Source of the DNA: Acanthopleura granulata
Taxonomy: Eukaryota > Mollusca > Polyplacophora > Chitonida > Chitonidae
Reading direction: 5' to 3'
Assembly: GCA_016165875.1 (NCBI GenBank)
Contig: JABBOT010000029.1
Location: forward strand, 1,844,639-1,908,638
Length of the DNA stretch: 64,000 nt
Below are positions 11,501-23,861 of the stretch, piece after piece. How positions within the stretch are numbered: the stretch's first letter is position 1; each line of letters begins with the position of its first letter. Under the pieces are notes generated by a model. That model saw only the letters and a list, made by a program, of their open reading frames with translations, searched no databases and was not told where the DNA came from. A program made the position numbers and the translations under genes.

Positions 11501-14385
11501 GTGGATTTCCATTACCTGACAAACAGTTCATCACGCTCCGATTATTCTATACCCTGAAAAGCTAGTCCATATGCTGACATCTGGGAACCCGATTATAGAC
11601 TAGAGGGTCCAGACAGCCTGTTAGGTGTGGCATACTAGTGAGTGGAGACATGCAGGATGACCGCTATACGGGGACTTGTCCTGCCTGTTTACTGCTGATC
11701 CCCGCGATTCCGTGGTCTCTGATGTGAATTCCATACATACACAGTATGAGAATGACTTGTAGATTACAAGGTGCCTATACTACGTAACAGGCAAAGCAAC
11801 CATTGACAGAAAAAACAGCAAATCATGCCGTGTTTTATAACGTTTTAACGTTTTTCGCTGAAATTTCATTATAAATATTTGAATATTTCAATGTACAAGA
11901 TCTCAAATAGAAGCCTGCGACAAGATCGAGCGGACTTGATTTGCGTATAGCTGGGAATATTTAAAATAGGTGAAATATGATCGCACTTGTAGGCAATATT
12001 GTCATGAAATGAATGCTTTATTATTCACCACACGAAATATATAGATGTAGTTTGTCATTAATATATAGATTGTAGCTTTGTAGCTCATTGACTTTTTAGT
12101 TCCTATAGCTTCGAACGACTTCAATACCAATATCTGGTAATACGATTACAGATCTATAATTTAATACAGAAAACAAAAATTTCTGATTACCGTTGTGGTT
12201 TGGCTATTGTAAGGCCCTGTAAACGCGTCCTTTTGACACGAACGCATGTCTAGTCGTCTGTTCGCATTCTTTAATCACTTTAGATTTCACTTCTCCCTAT
12301 GAAGCAATCATGCGAAATCAGTCGTTACAATGACAAGCATAGTCGTGCAAACCGAACCCCTGGGCAGTTCTCAGTTCCGGTTAAAGTGATGTGGTTGATT
12401 TCTGTCCGTCTTAGACAGCGAAGTTCTACCAGTGTCCCAACCATTACCTAGTCCTTACCTTGGGTTCATTTCATGTCGCTATTCTGTTCATCCGGTAGAA
12501 CCATTTATTGAGATTCATCTCGAAATGGTTTCAGTCGACACATATCGACGGTATATCATTGTAAAGGTTCGTTCGCCAGTTTCATTGATGAGAAGCATAA
12601 AATATGATCTCAATCAGCTTGAAATAAACCAGCTTCACATTGCCTGTTACAAAAGCCTTTAACTTAATACTAGACACTTTGAAGATGTTTGAAAGAACCG
12701 ATTTACTCTGTAAATGCTAAATTATAGCCATGAAACACAGGAAATCTGTAAATTGTGCCATCTGCAGAGTCTCCTTTGGAATAAAATTTATTTTGCTTTC
12801 TTTTTGTACCATATGATTGGGTGAAAATGATAAAAAAATTGGCATTTGGAGCTCATTTCACAACAAGTGTTTATATTTCCCCACTAATCTGCTCACATCA
12901 GTTTTTCGTACCGTTGGACTGAAAAAACTTGTGGCTTATGTTATAAATACCGTTTTTCATTGTTGAAAAGCATGTAGACAGTTAGATTGTGTGACTGGAA
13001 AAGGCGATCGCGTCTCACTGGCCAAGTCCTTACGATACATAGCACTCTTTACAATGTTGATTGACGAATCTGACAAAAGCAATGTAATGTTACCATAAAA
13101 TAAAAAAAAAAAGAAATACACAACACGACCACTTTCCTATCGTAACCAGGAACTGCCATTTGAAATTCAAGAGAATCTATCAAAATCCAAAATGGAAAAT
13201 TGCCTCCGTAAGTAATTTTGTCTCATTGCAATGGCATTGTCTGATGGAGACGTCAACGCTAAATACCACCCAAAAGATCCCCGAGACCAACGGAAATGGA
13301 AGTGATGTTTATTTTCTGATTCCCTACAAATGATCGTCTATTTGGAGTCTATTTAGGGTAAGCCTTACTTCAAGCTCCCAGTCTTCGAGTGCTATCCCCA
13401 TTTTGCTGGCTCCTGTTGAGAAAACGAACTTCCGCAGCATAAGGAGCATTCACCGGAAGCTTCGTCATGCTGACTTGACAAGCCTGTTTTCGTAACAGAA
13501 ATGGGCTGGTGCTATTATCGAAATGAATTACTGATTATAATGGCTGAAGATAAATTTTCAGCACAATATTCACATCCCACCACATTAAAGCAGAGCTATG
13601 TAAATCAGCCGAGATTGAACGGAAACTAAAATCACATTCTCACACGAACACAAGACGATGTGAATGCCGAAATATGGATGTCCACAGCCTCTCCACTCTT
13701 TCCTATGGATTCTCATGATCTTGTGCCTCTAAGGCGTTAGAACAATTCTCTCGTGGTCAGCAAAAGTCTTAGTCAGCAACATACGTAACTTCTGCCGGTC
13801 AACCCTGGAATGTCGGACAGAAAAAACTGTTCTTTGTCAACCGCTGTTGTCCTTTAATCCAGCAAGCTTAATCAGTATTTTGAAACTCTTCAAACGATTT
13901 AGCTCTACTTTTGGTGGTTCACATCATCTGGACTGTCTATGACTTAATGGGTGACCGAATCAGAAAAGAATCAATATTACATTACAGCCATGTCCCTCGA
14001 CTACAGTAGAGAATTTTGTTACTTTTATTTACTTTTTAATTTTGGGCTAGCAGATCACAGATGGATATTTGGCAAACAAGTTATACTGGTTGCAGTTTTG
14101 TATTCTTTACAAAAATTTGTATCCATGTGCGAAGAAGAAATATAGGTGTGTGTGATAATCAGTTTCCCCGTTTGTAAAATTGGTTTCTAAGCCGTTTTAT
14201 GAAGAGATTCTCGTCCCTACAGAATTGCTTGACAATGAGTTCAAAGGAATCGGATACATATAATAGATGCCTTACATATGATCCTGTCAGTAGTCTTGTC
14301 TCTTATTTTTCCTGACAAGTCAATGAACTTGTCCCAGTGTTCTCACCTGAATACGACTGGAGGTTTATTGATTGGAGACACATGA
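8526..14385. other. long non-coding stretch
   Basis: Almost 6 kb without a gene I can support. It holds an AAAT microsatellite at about 10409-10441, poly-A/T runs, and an orphan open frame at 9720-10097 listed separately. Everything else reads as AT-rich intergenic or intronic sequence. Confidence 0.5.
9720..10097 (+). CDS. unassigned 125-codon open frame, doubtful
   Basis: The frame is open for 125 codons (GTG at the listed start; the first ATG lies further in). It is the longest non-repeat frame in the first 16 kb. The product is mixed polar/hydrophobic, with no signal peptide, no membrane segment and no motif I recognise. There is no clear splice signal, promoter or neighbour to support it. 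It could be a chance ORF, a decayed transposon piece or an exon of an unseen gene. I do not assign a function. Confidence 0.15.
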   Translation: MRAITTRWLFGKSPKLKAQRNRRQICSYDLLVSEYRTSDNDRPPMVLMILDEKGRRQAGVCDEAPWTPRLTQQVTLALAAIDFRMNSDGLWVALLPSIQSLTRNILMANQPDSDEWRLNLDFVNE

Positions 14386-14389
14386 GTCC

Positions 14390-14540
14390 ACTGTACGTGG
14401 GAAAGTCCGCCGGCAACCTGCGAATGGCCAAGGGTTTCCCCCGGGCGCTGCTCGGTTTCCTTCAGCCATGTTGCTGGCCGCCGTTGTATAAGTGAAATAT
14501 TCTTGAGTACGGCATAAAACACCAATGAAATAAATCAAAT
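14390..14540 (+). repeat. main-family SINE, 5'-truncated
   Basis: Body and tail of the main SINE: CGGCAACCTGCGAATGGCC, a CCCGGGCGCTGCTCGGTTTCC segment, GCTGGCCGCCGTTGTATAAG, then the ATTCTTGAGTACGGC tail and AATAAAT. The tRNA-like head is missing or unrecognisable. Confidence 0.85.
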
Positions 14541-15941
14541 CTAATCAAAAATGTCCGGTTGTCACGAGATGATTACAGGGCACACTTAATTGTACATTAT
14601 TTTCATTTCATTTATTTCATCAAAATATATGTGTGCTTTTGATGCGTTTTATAAGTGCATGTATAAATTCAATATAGGATAAATATCAGTTAAATATTTA
14701 CAGGGATTCAAACCGCTAACGGCGAGTTTCCGTAGCTACACACTGGATTGTGAATACCGCTGCCGGCAGAATACATCCGCTGTTTGTAAGAGATGTGCTG
14801 AAATGTTTCCATGTTTTTCTAGGCACTATAAAACCAGACGAACCCTTCAGTTACTTCCGTAACAATAGCAATCTTGTCTTAACAGACCTTACAGCATAAC
14901 CTCAACTAGGCAGTAATTCTCGTCCACAGCTGGTGCCCTGTTTACTTTCTCATGCCCTTAACCGTCCTAATTGTTAAATATTAGTCTATTCCTAACAATG
15001 TGCGCATGATCACTCCAGGGAGTCGAGTGTTTGCATGTTTCAAATCACCTGATACCAAGCCTTCTTTTGGAGTCCTGTATTGTCTGACAGCTGTGAATCG
15101 TTCGTAATGTCAGACAGTAATCTTGATATGTAATACGTCAAGCCAGGAAAAATATCGCAGCGTCGGCGTACAGCTTAGCTGTTTCTAATTTTTTACTTCC
15201 ACAACATTTTTTCCCATATATGTCGTTGCTGCTACATAGGATCTTCTTTTTTTCTTTTTTTTCGGCAAAATACAAATAATTCTATGGAAATGTAACGAAC
15301 TTGGTCTTGTTTTTAATGAAGCAGAATACGTCAGCTTCAGCGCATTCCCTACTAAGCTTATATCCATCAGTGTCTCGCTCAGTCCACCTTGTGATATTCA
15401 AGCGTGCTTAATACAAGGCACAAGATACTAAAATCTAATATCTATGGTCAATACTGACAAAGACATAAGACTACACCAGGGAAGTCAATAAGACTCTTAA
15501 ATAAGCATGCCCCGGCTCAATATAGACAGTGATGAGACGCCTTCCCAGAGCGACATTTGGGGTTGAATAATGAGCGTCACGCTCTTCGTGCTTCGTTTTA
15601 CCACACACAAACTGGTCACTACAGGATGGCTTCCTGCCACAAGCTTTTTTCCTTCAGGATATACGGCCATCATCGGTCACTTAGCTCCTATTGTTTTCGT
15701 GGGGGACGGATGTCCAAAGGCCCGGAGAAATCCGAGGATCGCTCTTCCTTGCCATTTGAATCCGTGGTGTTTGAAGCTAATGTTAGACGTGCTATTGTCA
15801 TCTATTACCGCCATCTGTTTTTAGATGATATTCGATAGACATCTGCACCAGCGCGGACGTGTTACACGTCACATATCCGGTTCCTACGGCCTCCAGAGTA
15901 TTATCTAGCTGAATGGATCACAGTTCACACTGGTATTCTGT
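14541..15941. other. non-coding stretch
   Basis: No supported gene. Overlapping frames at 15557-15838 show no family resemblance. Confidence 0.5.
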
Positions 15942-16135
15942 ACTTTTGGGTAGATCGTATGTGCTTATGACTGTATGACAATTCTTCTGGGTCGACCGCA
16001 ATTGCTTTCATGACTGTCTGACCGTTGTTCCGTGTTAACCGTCTATGCTTACAACACTGCCTGACAGTCTTTATGGGTCGTCCATCTGTGTTTACAAGAC
16101 CGCCTAGTCGTTCTTTTGGGCCGACAATCTATGAC
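15942..16135. repeat. degenerate repeat of about 42 bp, four to five units
   Basis: Phrases of the type TTTTGGGTCGACCGTCTATG followed by CTTACAAGACTGCCTGAC recur at intervals of 41-43 bp, strongly diverged. It lies about 0.4 kb upstream of the GPCR exon, but no regulatory role is visible. Confidence 0.55.
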
Positions 16136-16553
16136 AAGAATGGCTCATATTTGCCCAACACTGTGTTGAGAATTTAACAACATTGTGCCTCGAGCTGTCA
16201 CTGAGCAGAACAAACAACGTCCATATACTTTACAGAGTAGATCTGGTATTTTTCGTAGCTGTTGACGTCAGAAATGTATGTCAGCCTTAAACTTTCTTTC
16301 AGATTTTCTTCAAAATGAGTCAATAAAATTTTGCTTACATTTAAGGCTCAAAGGTTTTAACTTCCAACGAAGCATTTTCCTCCCTTGAAACATACAGACA
16401 TTTACCAGAAACTTCGAAGTACGTTTATTCAATAAGACCATCTGTTCACCAGATCATTGTTAGATCATTACGACCTATTAATTGATGAAAAGTAATTAAT
16501 TGTCTTAAACAACGTCGTCGTGTGTTTCTTTTTACCACGTTATACTGACGTCA

Positions 16554-16576
16554 GAGTTTATGTTCTCTCATTTTAG
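16554..16576 (+). promoter_or_regulatory. probable 3' splice acceptor before the GPCR exon
   Basis: A pyrimidine-rich tract (TTTATGTTCTCTCATTTTAG) ends in AG at 16575-16576, 45 bp before the GPCR start codon. This suggests that the whole coding region lies in one exon preceded by an intron in the 5' untranslated region, as is common for invertebrate peptide GPCRs. The matching upstream donor and first exon were not located. Confidence 0.5.
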
Positions 16577-16621
16577 GCTAATAAGTTGATCGTCACGGAC
16601 TGAGATCTGTGGGGAAGGCGG

Positions 16622-17899
16622 ATGGAGATGCGGCAGTACAACAAGTCAGAGATCTTGACCCGTCTCTATGGGTTGACGGCCGAGGATCGCACCCGGCTTC
16701 TGCTTAGCAAGGGCATGACGGAGGAGGAATTGATGAGGCTGCTTGAGCACGGGACTGTTTACCTTACCGAAGAGGAGCTGTACATCAACCAAATCACGGA
16801 CTTACAGAGCGTTCTGCTCATCTACGTGCCTCCTGTCCTCCTCGTACTTGGAATTATAGGCAACGTCCTGTCCTTCATCATCCTCCGACACCGGATGATG
16901 ACGAAACAGTCGACGTACCTGTACCTGGCAGCACTCACCGTGGCAGACACGCTGGTGCTGTTCGTGGGACCACTTCGACTCTGGGTCAGCCAGTTCACCG
17001 ACGCAGACGTCAAGGATCAGTCGGAGGGGCTGTGTAAGGTGGTGGTGTTCTTGGGCTACACGACCAGCGATATCTCCGTCTGGCTAATTATCGCCGTCAC
17101 CATCGAGCGCTACATCGTCGTCTGTCATCCTCTCCACGCCAATACCATGTGTAATATACCCAGGGCCAAGAAAGTCATCCTGTCTCTGATATTATGTCTG
17201 GGCACTATCAACCTTCACTTCTTCTGGACCGTGGAGCTCTCCAACAACACGCGGAAGAACTCCCAGTCGGATCGCGGCAACAACAGTTTCTGCGGAGGGG
17301 GTGAAGAGTTTCGGTACTTGGTCGGGGACCTATGGCCGTGGGTCGACGCCTTTCTCTACTCTTTTCTTCCGTTCTTCATCATCACCATCCTAAACTGTGT
17401 CATCATCCGACGCGTCACACAGGCTTACAAATCCAGGTGTCTCTTGCAGAAACGAGAGACATTAAACAGTGACTCGCGATCGGCGTGTCGCACGTCCAGC
17501 TGCATCGAACCGAACATAAAGATGACGGCCATGCTGCTGACCGTCTCTTTTGCCTTCTTGTTGACGACATTGCCCATGAATATATGTCTCATTGTTTCAG
17601 CCTTGTGGCACATGAACAAAGACCCCGTCTCAGTAGTAAGGTTTCAGCTGGCCGAGACCATCACAACTCTACTCATGTACACCAACCATTCCATGAACTT
17701 TTTTCTGTACTGCGCAACTGGACAAAAGTTCCGCCATCAGTTGCTGAAGCTAGTGTGTGCTAAAAGTGTTTACCATCTGACCTTGTCGGAAACCACTCAG
17801 CACAGTCTCAAGGTCATTTCTCCCCACTTCCGGCGGAAACGATCCATCGGCGAAAATGGTGACGTAAGACTCAGTGAAGCGAAAACAACTTATGTGTAA
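16622..17899 (+). CDS. class A (rhodopsin-family) GPCR, neuropeptide-receptor-like
   Basis: Complete 425-residue intronless seven-transmembrane receptor of the plasma membrane; by family it would bind an extracellular ligand, probably a peptide, and signal through heterotrimeric G proteins. Helices are visible at about residues 63-88 (GIIGNVLSF, TM1 Asn81), 99-121 (LAALTVADT, TM2 Asp109), 138-163, 184-203, 240-263, 300-328 and 344-366. Cys138 and Cys224 fit the conserved TM3-ECL2 disulphide. The DRY box is ERY (162-164). TM7 has NHSMNFFLY, so the usual NPxxY proline is absent, and the TM6 CWxP is replaced by a LP-containing stretch. Both changes are typical of invertebrate FMRFamide/GPR139-like receptors. 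The roughly 60-residue N-terminus is acidic, helical-looking and lacks a signal peptide. Sequons occur at N7, N208 and N220. The start is the first ATG after an in-exon leader. The ligand is unknown. Confidence 0.9.
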   Translation: MEMRQYNKSEILTRLYGLTAEDRTRLLLSKGMTEEELMRLLEHGTVYLTEEELYINQITDLQSVLLIYVPPVLLVLGIIGNVLSFIILRHRMMTKQSTYLYLAALTVADTLVLFVGPLRLWVSQFTDADVKDQSEGLCKVVVFLGYTTSDISVWLIIAVTIERYIVVCHPLHANTMCNIPRAKKVILSLILCLGTINLHFFWTVELSNNTRKNSQSDRGNNSFCGGGEEFRYLVGDLWPWVDAFLYSFLPFFIITILNCVIIRRVTQAYKSRCLLQKRETLNSDSRSACRTSSCIEPNIKMTAMLLTVSFAFLLTTLPMNICLIVSALWHMNKDPVSVVRFQLAETITTLLMYTNHSMNFFLYCATGQKFRHQLLKLVCAKSVYHLTLSETTQHSLKVISPHFRRKRSIGENGDVRLSEAKTTYV

Positions 17900-18625
17900 A
17901 ATTCAACAAATGATAGTGTGCATGTCGTAAATGTACGCGGATTGTTAATACATGTGTATTGTTTGTGAAGTCATTATCGTGTACCGGTGCTGTGGACCAG
18001 CTTTTAATACACCTGAATTCCTTGCATGATATCATGTTTATAACACTGAGGTGTAAGAAGGAATAAGTAAATCATTATGGCTTAACACAACTTCGGAATG
18101 AAACTGAGAACACACCCTACCAAATGATGTGCAATTTTGCTGTGATGATGTAAAATGTAATCAAGTCAGAGTGTGAATGTTATGTAACGTAAAATGTAAA
18201 AGCTGTTGTTGGAATCGTCATGAGCACAGGCCCGTCAAATGCCGAAAATGAATGAAAACATTCAGTGACCAAGAGAACGTGTGGCACCGTGAAGGAAATT
18301 AGCCAAACCCTAGACTATCCTACTTGTCCCTGAGAATATAAGTGTTTGTGTTTATAGTTCAGAATGAATGGTATAAATATTGGTATACAGCTGAAAACGT
18401 GGCACAAAGCTGAAAAGTGGTATAAATATGAAAAACACTATAAAGACGGAAAGTCGTATAAAAAAGAGATGTGATTATAAACGTACACACATAAGTGAAC
18501 ACATCACGGACAACAAAAATGAGAGTAAACGGATGAAGGTTGATGGATGAAAGTGTATAGATGACGGTTTACGGCAAGTGTTCATTTGTCATTAATAACT
18601 TCCATGGTTGTATTTGTGTCAAAGA
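17900..18625. other. 3' flank of the GPCR, non-coding
   Basis: Presumed 3' untranslated region followed by intergenic DNA. I see no canonical AATAAA close to the stop codon. A partial copy of the AATCATTATGGCTTAACAC repeat type lies at about 18071-18098. Confidence 0.45.
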
Positions 18626-18888
18626 TTTATTTATTTATTTGACTGTTGTTTTACGCCGTTGTCAAGAATATTTCACTTATTCCACGGTGATCAGCTTTAT
18701 GGCAGGAGGAAACCGGGCAGAAACCATGGGAAACCCGCGACCATCCACAGGTTACGGACAGACCTTCCCACGTCGGAGAGGAAGCTACCAAGAATTGGAC
18801 TTGAACTCACGGCCACCACCTTGGTGGGATGATTCGGGGTCATTACGCTGCGCTAGCTCGCTAACCAAATGAACCATGGAGGCTCCCA
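18626..18888 (-). repeat. main-family SINE, near full length
   Basis: Reading on the - strand: tRNA-like head (GGAGCCTCCATGGTTCATTT, GGTTAGCGAGCTAGCG A-box region, GTGAGTTCAAGTCC B box), body with CGTGGGAAGGTCTG-like and CCCGGTTTCCTCC-like segments, a decayed ATAAGTGAAATATTCTTGAC motif, and an AAATAAATAAATAAA tail at the low-coordinate end. The frames at 18561-18872 are by-products. Confidence 0.9.
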
Positions 18889-20002
18889 TTTATGTCAAAG
18901 ATGATGTAAGAAAGCCATGTTCATACCAATGATATATAAAAGTTACAAGTTGTGTGCTGTTCATTGTTCGTGCATTGATTACACGAAACGATCGGTGGTT
19001 AGTAGTACCACCAACGATGAACAACGAATTTATGCAATGAATATGGTTAACTAGGTAAAACTGTGTTTTGACCGAGTTATACCTGTTTTGGACGCAGCTA
19101 TACCTGATCTTGTCACGTACATACCTGTTTTTGGCACATGCCAATTCCTGAGGAAATAAGTTCAAAAATACGACCTCCAAATCAAATACTATACATATAA
19201 AATATCTATAGATGTTAAATTTGATAAGCATTGCTTTCCATCCATTTGCACACTGTCAGCGCCAATTGCATTTCTCATATTAAAGCATTACTAGCAAATA
19301 ATCTGTATTTTTCCCTAAGGAAAAAACATGTGGCTCTGGGGAAAAATCATACTATTCAGCACGATGTTTGCATATACTTCGTTAACATATACTAAACACG
19401 GGCAATCTTCAACGCCTTGAAAAACATGATGGAACATAACATGCATATAGTTTGTTTTGCTTATCAGCACATATCCACAGCAGCTGGGTAAAATGGAGAC
19501 TGCAGACAGACCACATAATGCGGTGCGCTGGAATGCTTCTCCTTCATTACAGTACGGTGTTTGCCTTTCAATTATTGAGTCACACTGTGCTGGTTCCTTC
19601 CTGGACTCGGACACAAAATCCGTGGCATTCCACCGGAGCCAAGGGCCTTGATAACAAGCAGTTTACAGAGCTCGGCCAAACAAATCGTGTTTTCGGGTGG
19701 TCTTACCAGAAATACACATACCAGAGGCTGCTATGTGGGCGAAAATCTGAGAATCTCGTGAAGGGAAATCTCGTCAGTTATTTACCAAAAGTTGTGGGCT
19801 TAATCCGAGAACTGATTGCCGATTTGTAAGTGAAATATCTGGAGGACGGCTTAAACACCTATCAATTAAATACACAAGTTCCTGTGCGAGAGTACGTGTA
19901 TTTAAGTTTGGATTTGAGACACACTCAACTAATAGCGAGATTCTAATGACAACAATTAGTCCGTCAATCAATCTGTAATAATATTTGTCATTTTAATCTA
20001 CA
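18889..20002. other. non-coding stretch with a SINE tail relic
   Basis: No supported gene. A degraded SINE 3' tail (TTTGTAAGTGAAATATCTGG to about 19875) is present. Short open frames on either strand show no family features. Confidence 0.5.
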
Positions 20003-20278
20003 TCATTACAGTGAATCAATGAAATTCCAACTTATTCACAGTACGTTTGGTCTCCCTGAAAACATACCACTGTTCTCTTAATGCCACACGCAGGAAAGAG
20101 TATGGCTGCCTTGTCTAGTGCTAACGTTCTGATTGTATGCATTGCAGTGAATTGATCACATTCCAACTTATTCACACGACGTTTGGTCTCCCTGAAAACC
20201 TACGACTATTTTTTTAATGTCACACGAAGGGGAGAAGTATGACAGTCTTGTATAATGCTAACGTTCTGGTTGTATGTT
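20003..20278. repeat. tandem duplication of about 136 bp
   Basis: Two adjacent copies (20003-20138 and 20139-20278) share CATTCCAACTTATTCACA, CGTTTGGTCTCCCTGAAAAC and GCTAACGTTCTG in order and at equal spacing. They differ by substitutions and a few small indels, so the duplication is not recent. Confidence 0.9.
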
Positions 20279-21480
20279 TGAATCACCGCACTGACGTCGT
20301 ATACAAGACTTTCGTTTATACAGTGACGGTCTGTTTCATGTGCAAAGTGGAAAGGCCATGCCTTCAGTATCCCATTCGTTTTTGGCAAATACGTGATTGA
20401 TATATTTTATATATATATTAGATCTGGCTCAATGTCATACTGGTGGAAGACAAATGATCGCCAACGTGCTTCAAGTAAAACCACCTGAGAGATCAGCTGG
20501 GTAAATCATAACCTGCCGATATGCAATCGCATGGCTTTCGCATACACTTACGTGCCATTGGCGCAGTGATATTCGCTGCCAATAATAAATTCATAATCCT
20601 GGCTTCAAAGTATCTTTACACTTGCACGTGGAACAAAAATAAGCGATATATCAACGAAGTAAAACGAATGCGATTTACACGACGTAGCCCCAGCGTGGCG
20701 GCGCTCAGTTTTGTGACAAGAACAACATATCCATCGTTACATGATTCTAAATCACATGATGCTTCCACGTGATCGAGTGACCTTACCGCTTGACCACTGA
20801 AAGAAGTCCGGCAGAGCAAATGTTATGTATCTTAGAGCTGATATCTGCTACTACGAAGGAAGTAAGATTAGTTCTGTTTTAGAATGTGTTCAAATACTGA
20901 GCTCCGCCTTTCAGCATGCTTATCCCTTACCACCAGAGGGCGGCTGGTGTTAGAAAGTACAATTTTAATTTAGAGTTCCAGCAAACAGTTTCAGGGGTTA
21001 ACAAAACCTGAGACCATATTCATTACTTTATAGCCTCCGTTGACATCTAATTCTGCGTCATCAACGTACTGATTGCATCCTTCCAAAGGTTATGAACATC
21101 AACATCCCACGTTGAACATCGCTGAATGATTCAGTTGTTAATGGATGGCAGTATTCGAGGAGCAGACTTTCTCGATGATTATGTGGAATTGATTATTTCC
21201 TGGGTGTTTTAATTTTTGAAACTAATGTGTTTGGCTCCTGGATCTCTAAGTGGATGCAACCCTGTGTCCGTGTTTTTATGACAATTTCCTACATGTGAAA
21301 CATTAGTTTTCCGGTTCTGGCAGTCCGTTTGGATAGGACTGGTGTCTGGATATTCAGATGGATGTGTAACTGTTTTCCAGGTATCTAGGTACCTGGAACC
21401 AGGTAACAACTGGTGACTGGTGGCTACATATTCTTGTCGGTGTCTCATCCTGGACTTGCATTTGGATGTAACTGATTTTG
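20279..21480. other. non-coding stretch with loose repetition
   Basis: No gene is supported. From about 21230 to 21500 phrases such as GGATGTAACTG and TCTAAGTGGATG recur loosely, suggesting a very old tandem repeat. Confidence 0.4.
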
Positions 21481-21499
21481 AGCTGTTCTATTCTTGGAT

Positions 21500-22090
21500 G
21501 TTTAAGTGGATGTGACCTTTGCCACGTCACCAACATGCACAAAGCAGTGGTATTTTACACAGAAGAAAAATTTCCATCGACATATCAAGAAGATGCGATA
21601 TGGCAACGCATTACTGTGGACATGTGACAATTGCATTGTCGAGTTGTTACCACATGCAGCAATCCTCTTTCCAACGTTTTCAAGATATACAAAGCGATGT
21701 GTCACTGCTGGTGACAATTTTCATCACTACCAATACGGTTGACATTCATCAGCTTGCTGAAGGAAGTGTTGTTTACGGCTAGATGAAACTTTCATCATAA
21801 CTCCTACTGTTGATATGTCACCAAGATGGTCAAAGCCATGGTTTCTTCAAGAAGCAATCTTTATTACAACGCCTACCGTTGAAATGTAACCAAGATGTAT
21901 CAAGCAGTGGTGTTTTCCGCTAGTGACAACTTTCATCACGCCTTGATATGTCACTACAATGTTGAAAGCATTGGTGTTTTTCCTACAAGTAGCAATCTTT
22001 ATCACAATATGTACAGTTGTACTGTCATCAAGATGTACCAAGCAGTGATGCTTAATCTTCACCATATGCACGTAGTGTGTAGACGTCACT
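21500..22090. repeat. degenerate tandem repeat of about 70-75 bp
   Basis: Segments of the type GTCACCAAGATGTACCAAGC, AGTGGTGTTTTCC and GACAACTTTCATCAC recur at roughly 70-75 bp with strong divergence. Overlapping open frames on both strands (21502-22107) are built from this repeat and are not believed to be genes. Confidence 0.6.
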
Positions 22091-22107
22091 TAGCGAAAAT
22101 CGGCTAG

Positions 22108-23034
22108 ACGCAGAATTATGACTCCTGTGCACAGGAATTCTAGAACATTTTGTTCTGTGTTTATCTTTCACCAAATACGCAGTTGTATGTAATATACTTT
22201 TGAAAGGACCACTTGCCACTACATAGGATATCGTCCCCCGGCGGTGCAGAGTGAGGCGTATATTGCTTCATCCTGAAACACAGAGAAAAGTTACTTTAAT
22301 GTAAAGTACATTTACATCAGAGATAAAGGTCGGGTCAAAGGCAGATTTGCTAAAGGAATTTCTGCATGTACTTCTTCCCCGAGGTCCACAGGTAACTCGG
22401 GCAGTTTACAATCCGGTGTTCGAATCCTGAGTATTTGATTACACCGGACAAAATAATAAGCCTTCAATCTTTATATTTTGCAAAGCTATATATAAGTTTC
22501 AGAATATAATAAATATGCTTGGATATATACACACCTTCCGGAGAAGGACACTTTTACAACCTTGTAGGGGATGTATGAATACAGGAAAGTTTGTCAAAGC
22601 AACACTTTACGAATCTCCCCACGATTATCAAATTAAGACGGGATCACAGCCTAAGCGTGAACAAGTGCCCACAAATCCTTTGATGCTCTGAGCTGATCTA
22701 CGTTCGATTAGTTCAGGGTCTCCAGGAGCCTTCTGTGCTTTCGACTCGAGTGAAGCGTGAACTTTTAGCAACCTTGACAAGCAGATGCCGTCCCGAGAGA
22801 TCTTGCCCCTGAATCTGACGACAGGTCTGACACTTAACCAGGGAGTTGTGTATCTGTCGTAGAAACGTCTTCCATTAAACAGCCCCGTACGTGTCACACG
22901 AAATCGAAGACTAGGCCCACATTTTGATTTACCATGCATTTCCTTTATTCAAGCCTTCCTGAAGGGGTGGATGGCTGCATGCGGTGAGGCGGTCATTTTT
23001 GGGATGTCGCGCTTAGCAGGTAGTCCTTTGACTT
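22108..23034. other. non-coding stretch
   Basis: Nothing convincing. A 103-codon - strand frame (22628-22939) lies in a slightly GC-richer patch but has no domain I recognise. A B-box-like GGTGTTCGAATCCTGAG at about 22417 may be a SINE remnant. Confidence 0.45.
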
Positions 23035-23036
23035 AT

Positions 23037-23100
23037 GTAATTTATTTCCTTGACTGGTGTTTAAGTCTGCACTCAGTGGTGTCTCACTTTTATGACGGCA
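23037..23100 (-). repeat. SINE tail relic
   Basis: Decayed reverse-strand SINE 3' end: TTTATTTCCTTGACTGGTGT followed by a decayed CACTCAGTGGTGTCTCACTT and TATGACGGC. The adjoining 23100-23265 ends in AATAAATAAATAAAT and may be part of a second, opposite SINE-like insertion. Confidence 0.45.
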
Positions 23101-23861
23101 GTTTGGTGTTTCTGGTCAGCAATTCAAATCCCATCTCTTGCCAGTTTTAGCTGAAGTTTAATGTCCATTACCTTGCGGGTGACCGTGGTCTCCTTCACTG
23201 GGTCCATACTCCTATAGGTAAAATAGTGCGTAAATCGGAAATGTAATAAATAAATAAATAAAATCTTATTTCCTCAAAGTAGTAGTCAAACGATGGCCTC
23301 AAACAATCCAAAAATTTACATTTATGTATTTTAAACCATTCTGAATATTACAGAAAGGCAAAATAGAACACTGTTCTAGTTGTAATTTACAGCTGCAGGC
23401 TGTCTGTTTCCTGAAAAACACATGATTGCAATGTATGCTATGGATTTCCTCTCATTGTCACTGGGGCATTCGTTTTCATTCTATCGTTTATTTCTGTTTT
23501 TGCAAAAATATTTCTTTCCTACATAATGCATAACCACCAACCAGAAACACAAGTGCTCTCTCGGTAGGGTTTCCGAGGAGAGGTTACAAGGTAAACGTAG
23601 GAGTCAGGACATTTCTCAGAAGGGATCTTTATTTTCTTCGTTTAAAAAAAATCCATCCTTGCAATTGCACCCATTCAATCCATGAATCAAGTGCGTTAAA
23701 CGATCTTTTCTGAGATTCTCATTTATAAACATTGATTTCGTGTTTCTTCTCGCCTTCAAACCTTTTTGTTTCGTTTCATTTGTTTGCGTACACGTGTTTT
23801 GCTTGCCGCTAAACAAATCAACAACAGCATTATTTTAGATCCCGACATTATAAGTTGATTT

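Noticed and set aside
18561..18872. 103-codon frame
   Set aside because: Lies over a reverse-strand SINE; the same frames appear in other SINE copies.
22395..22460. B-box-like sequence that could mark a SINE or tRNA
   Set aside because: No A box at the right distance and no recognisable SINE body or tail.
22628..22939. 103-codon - strand frame
   Set aside because: Slightly GC-richer but no domain, splice signals or neighbours to support it.
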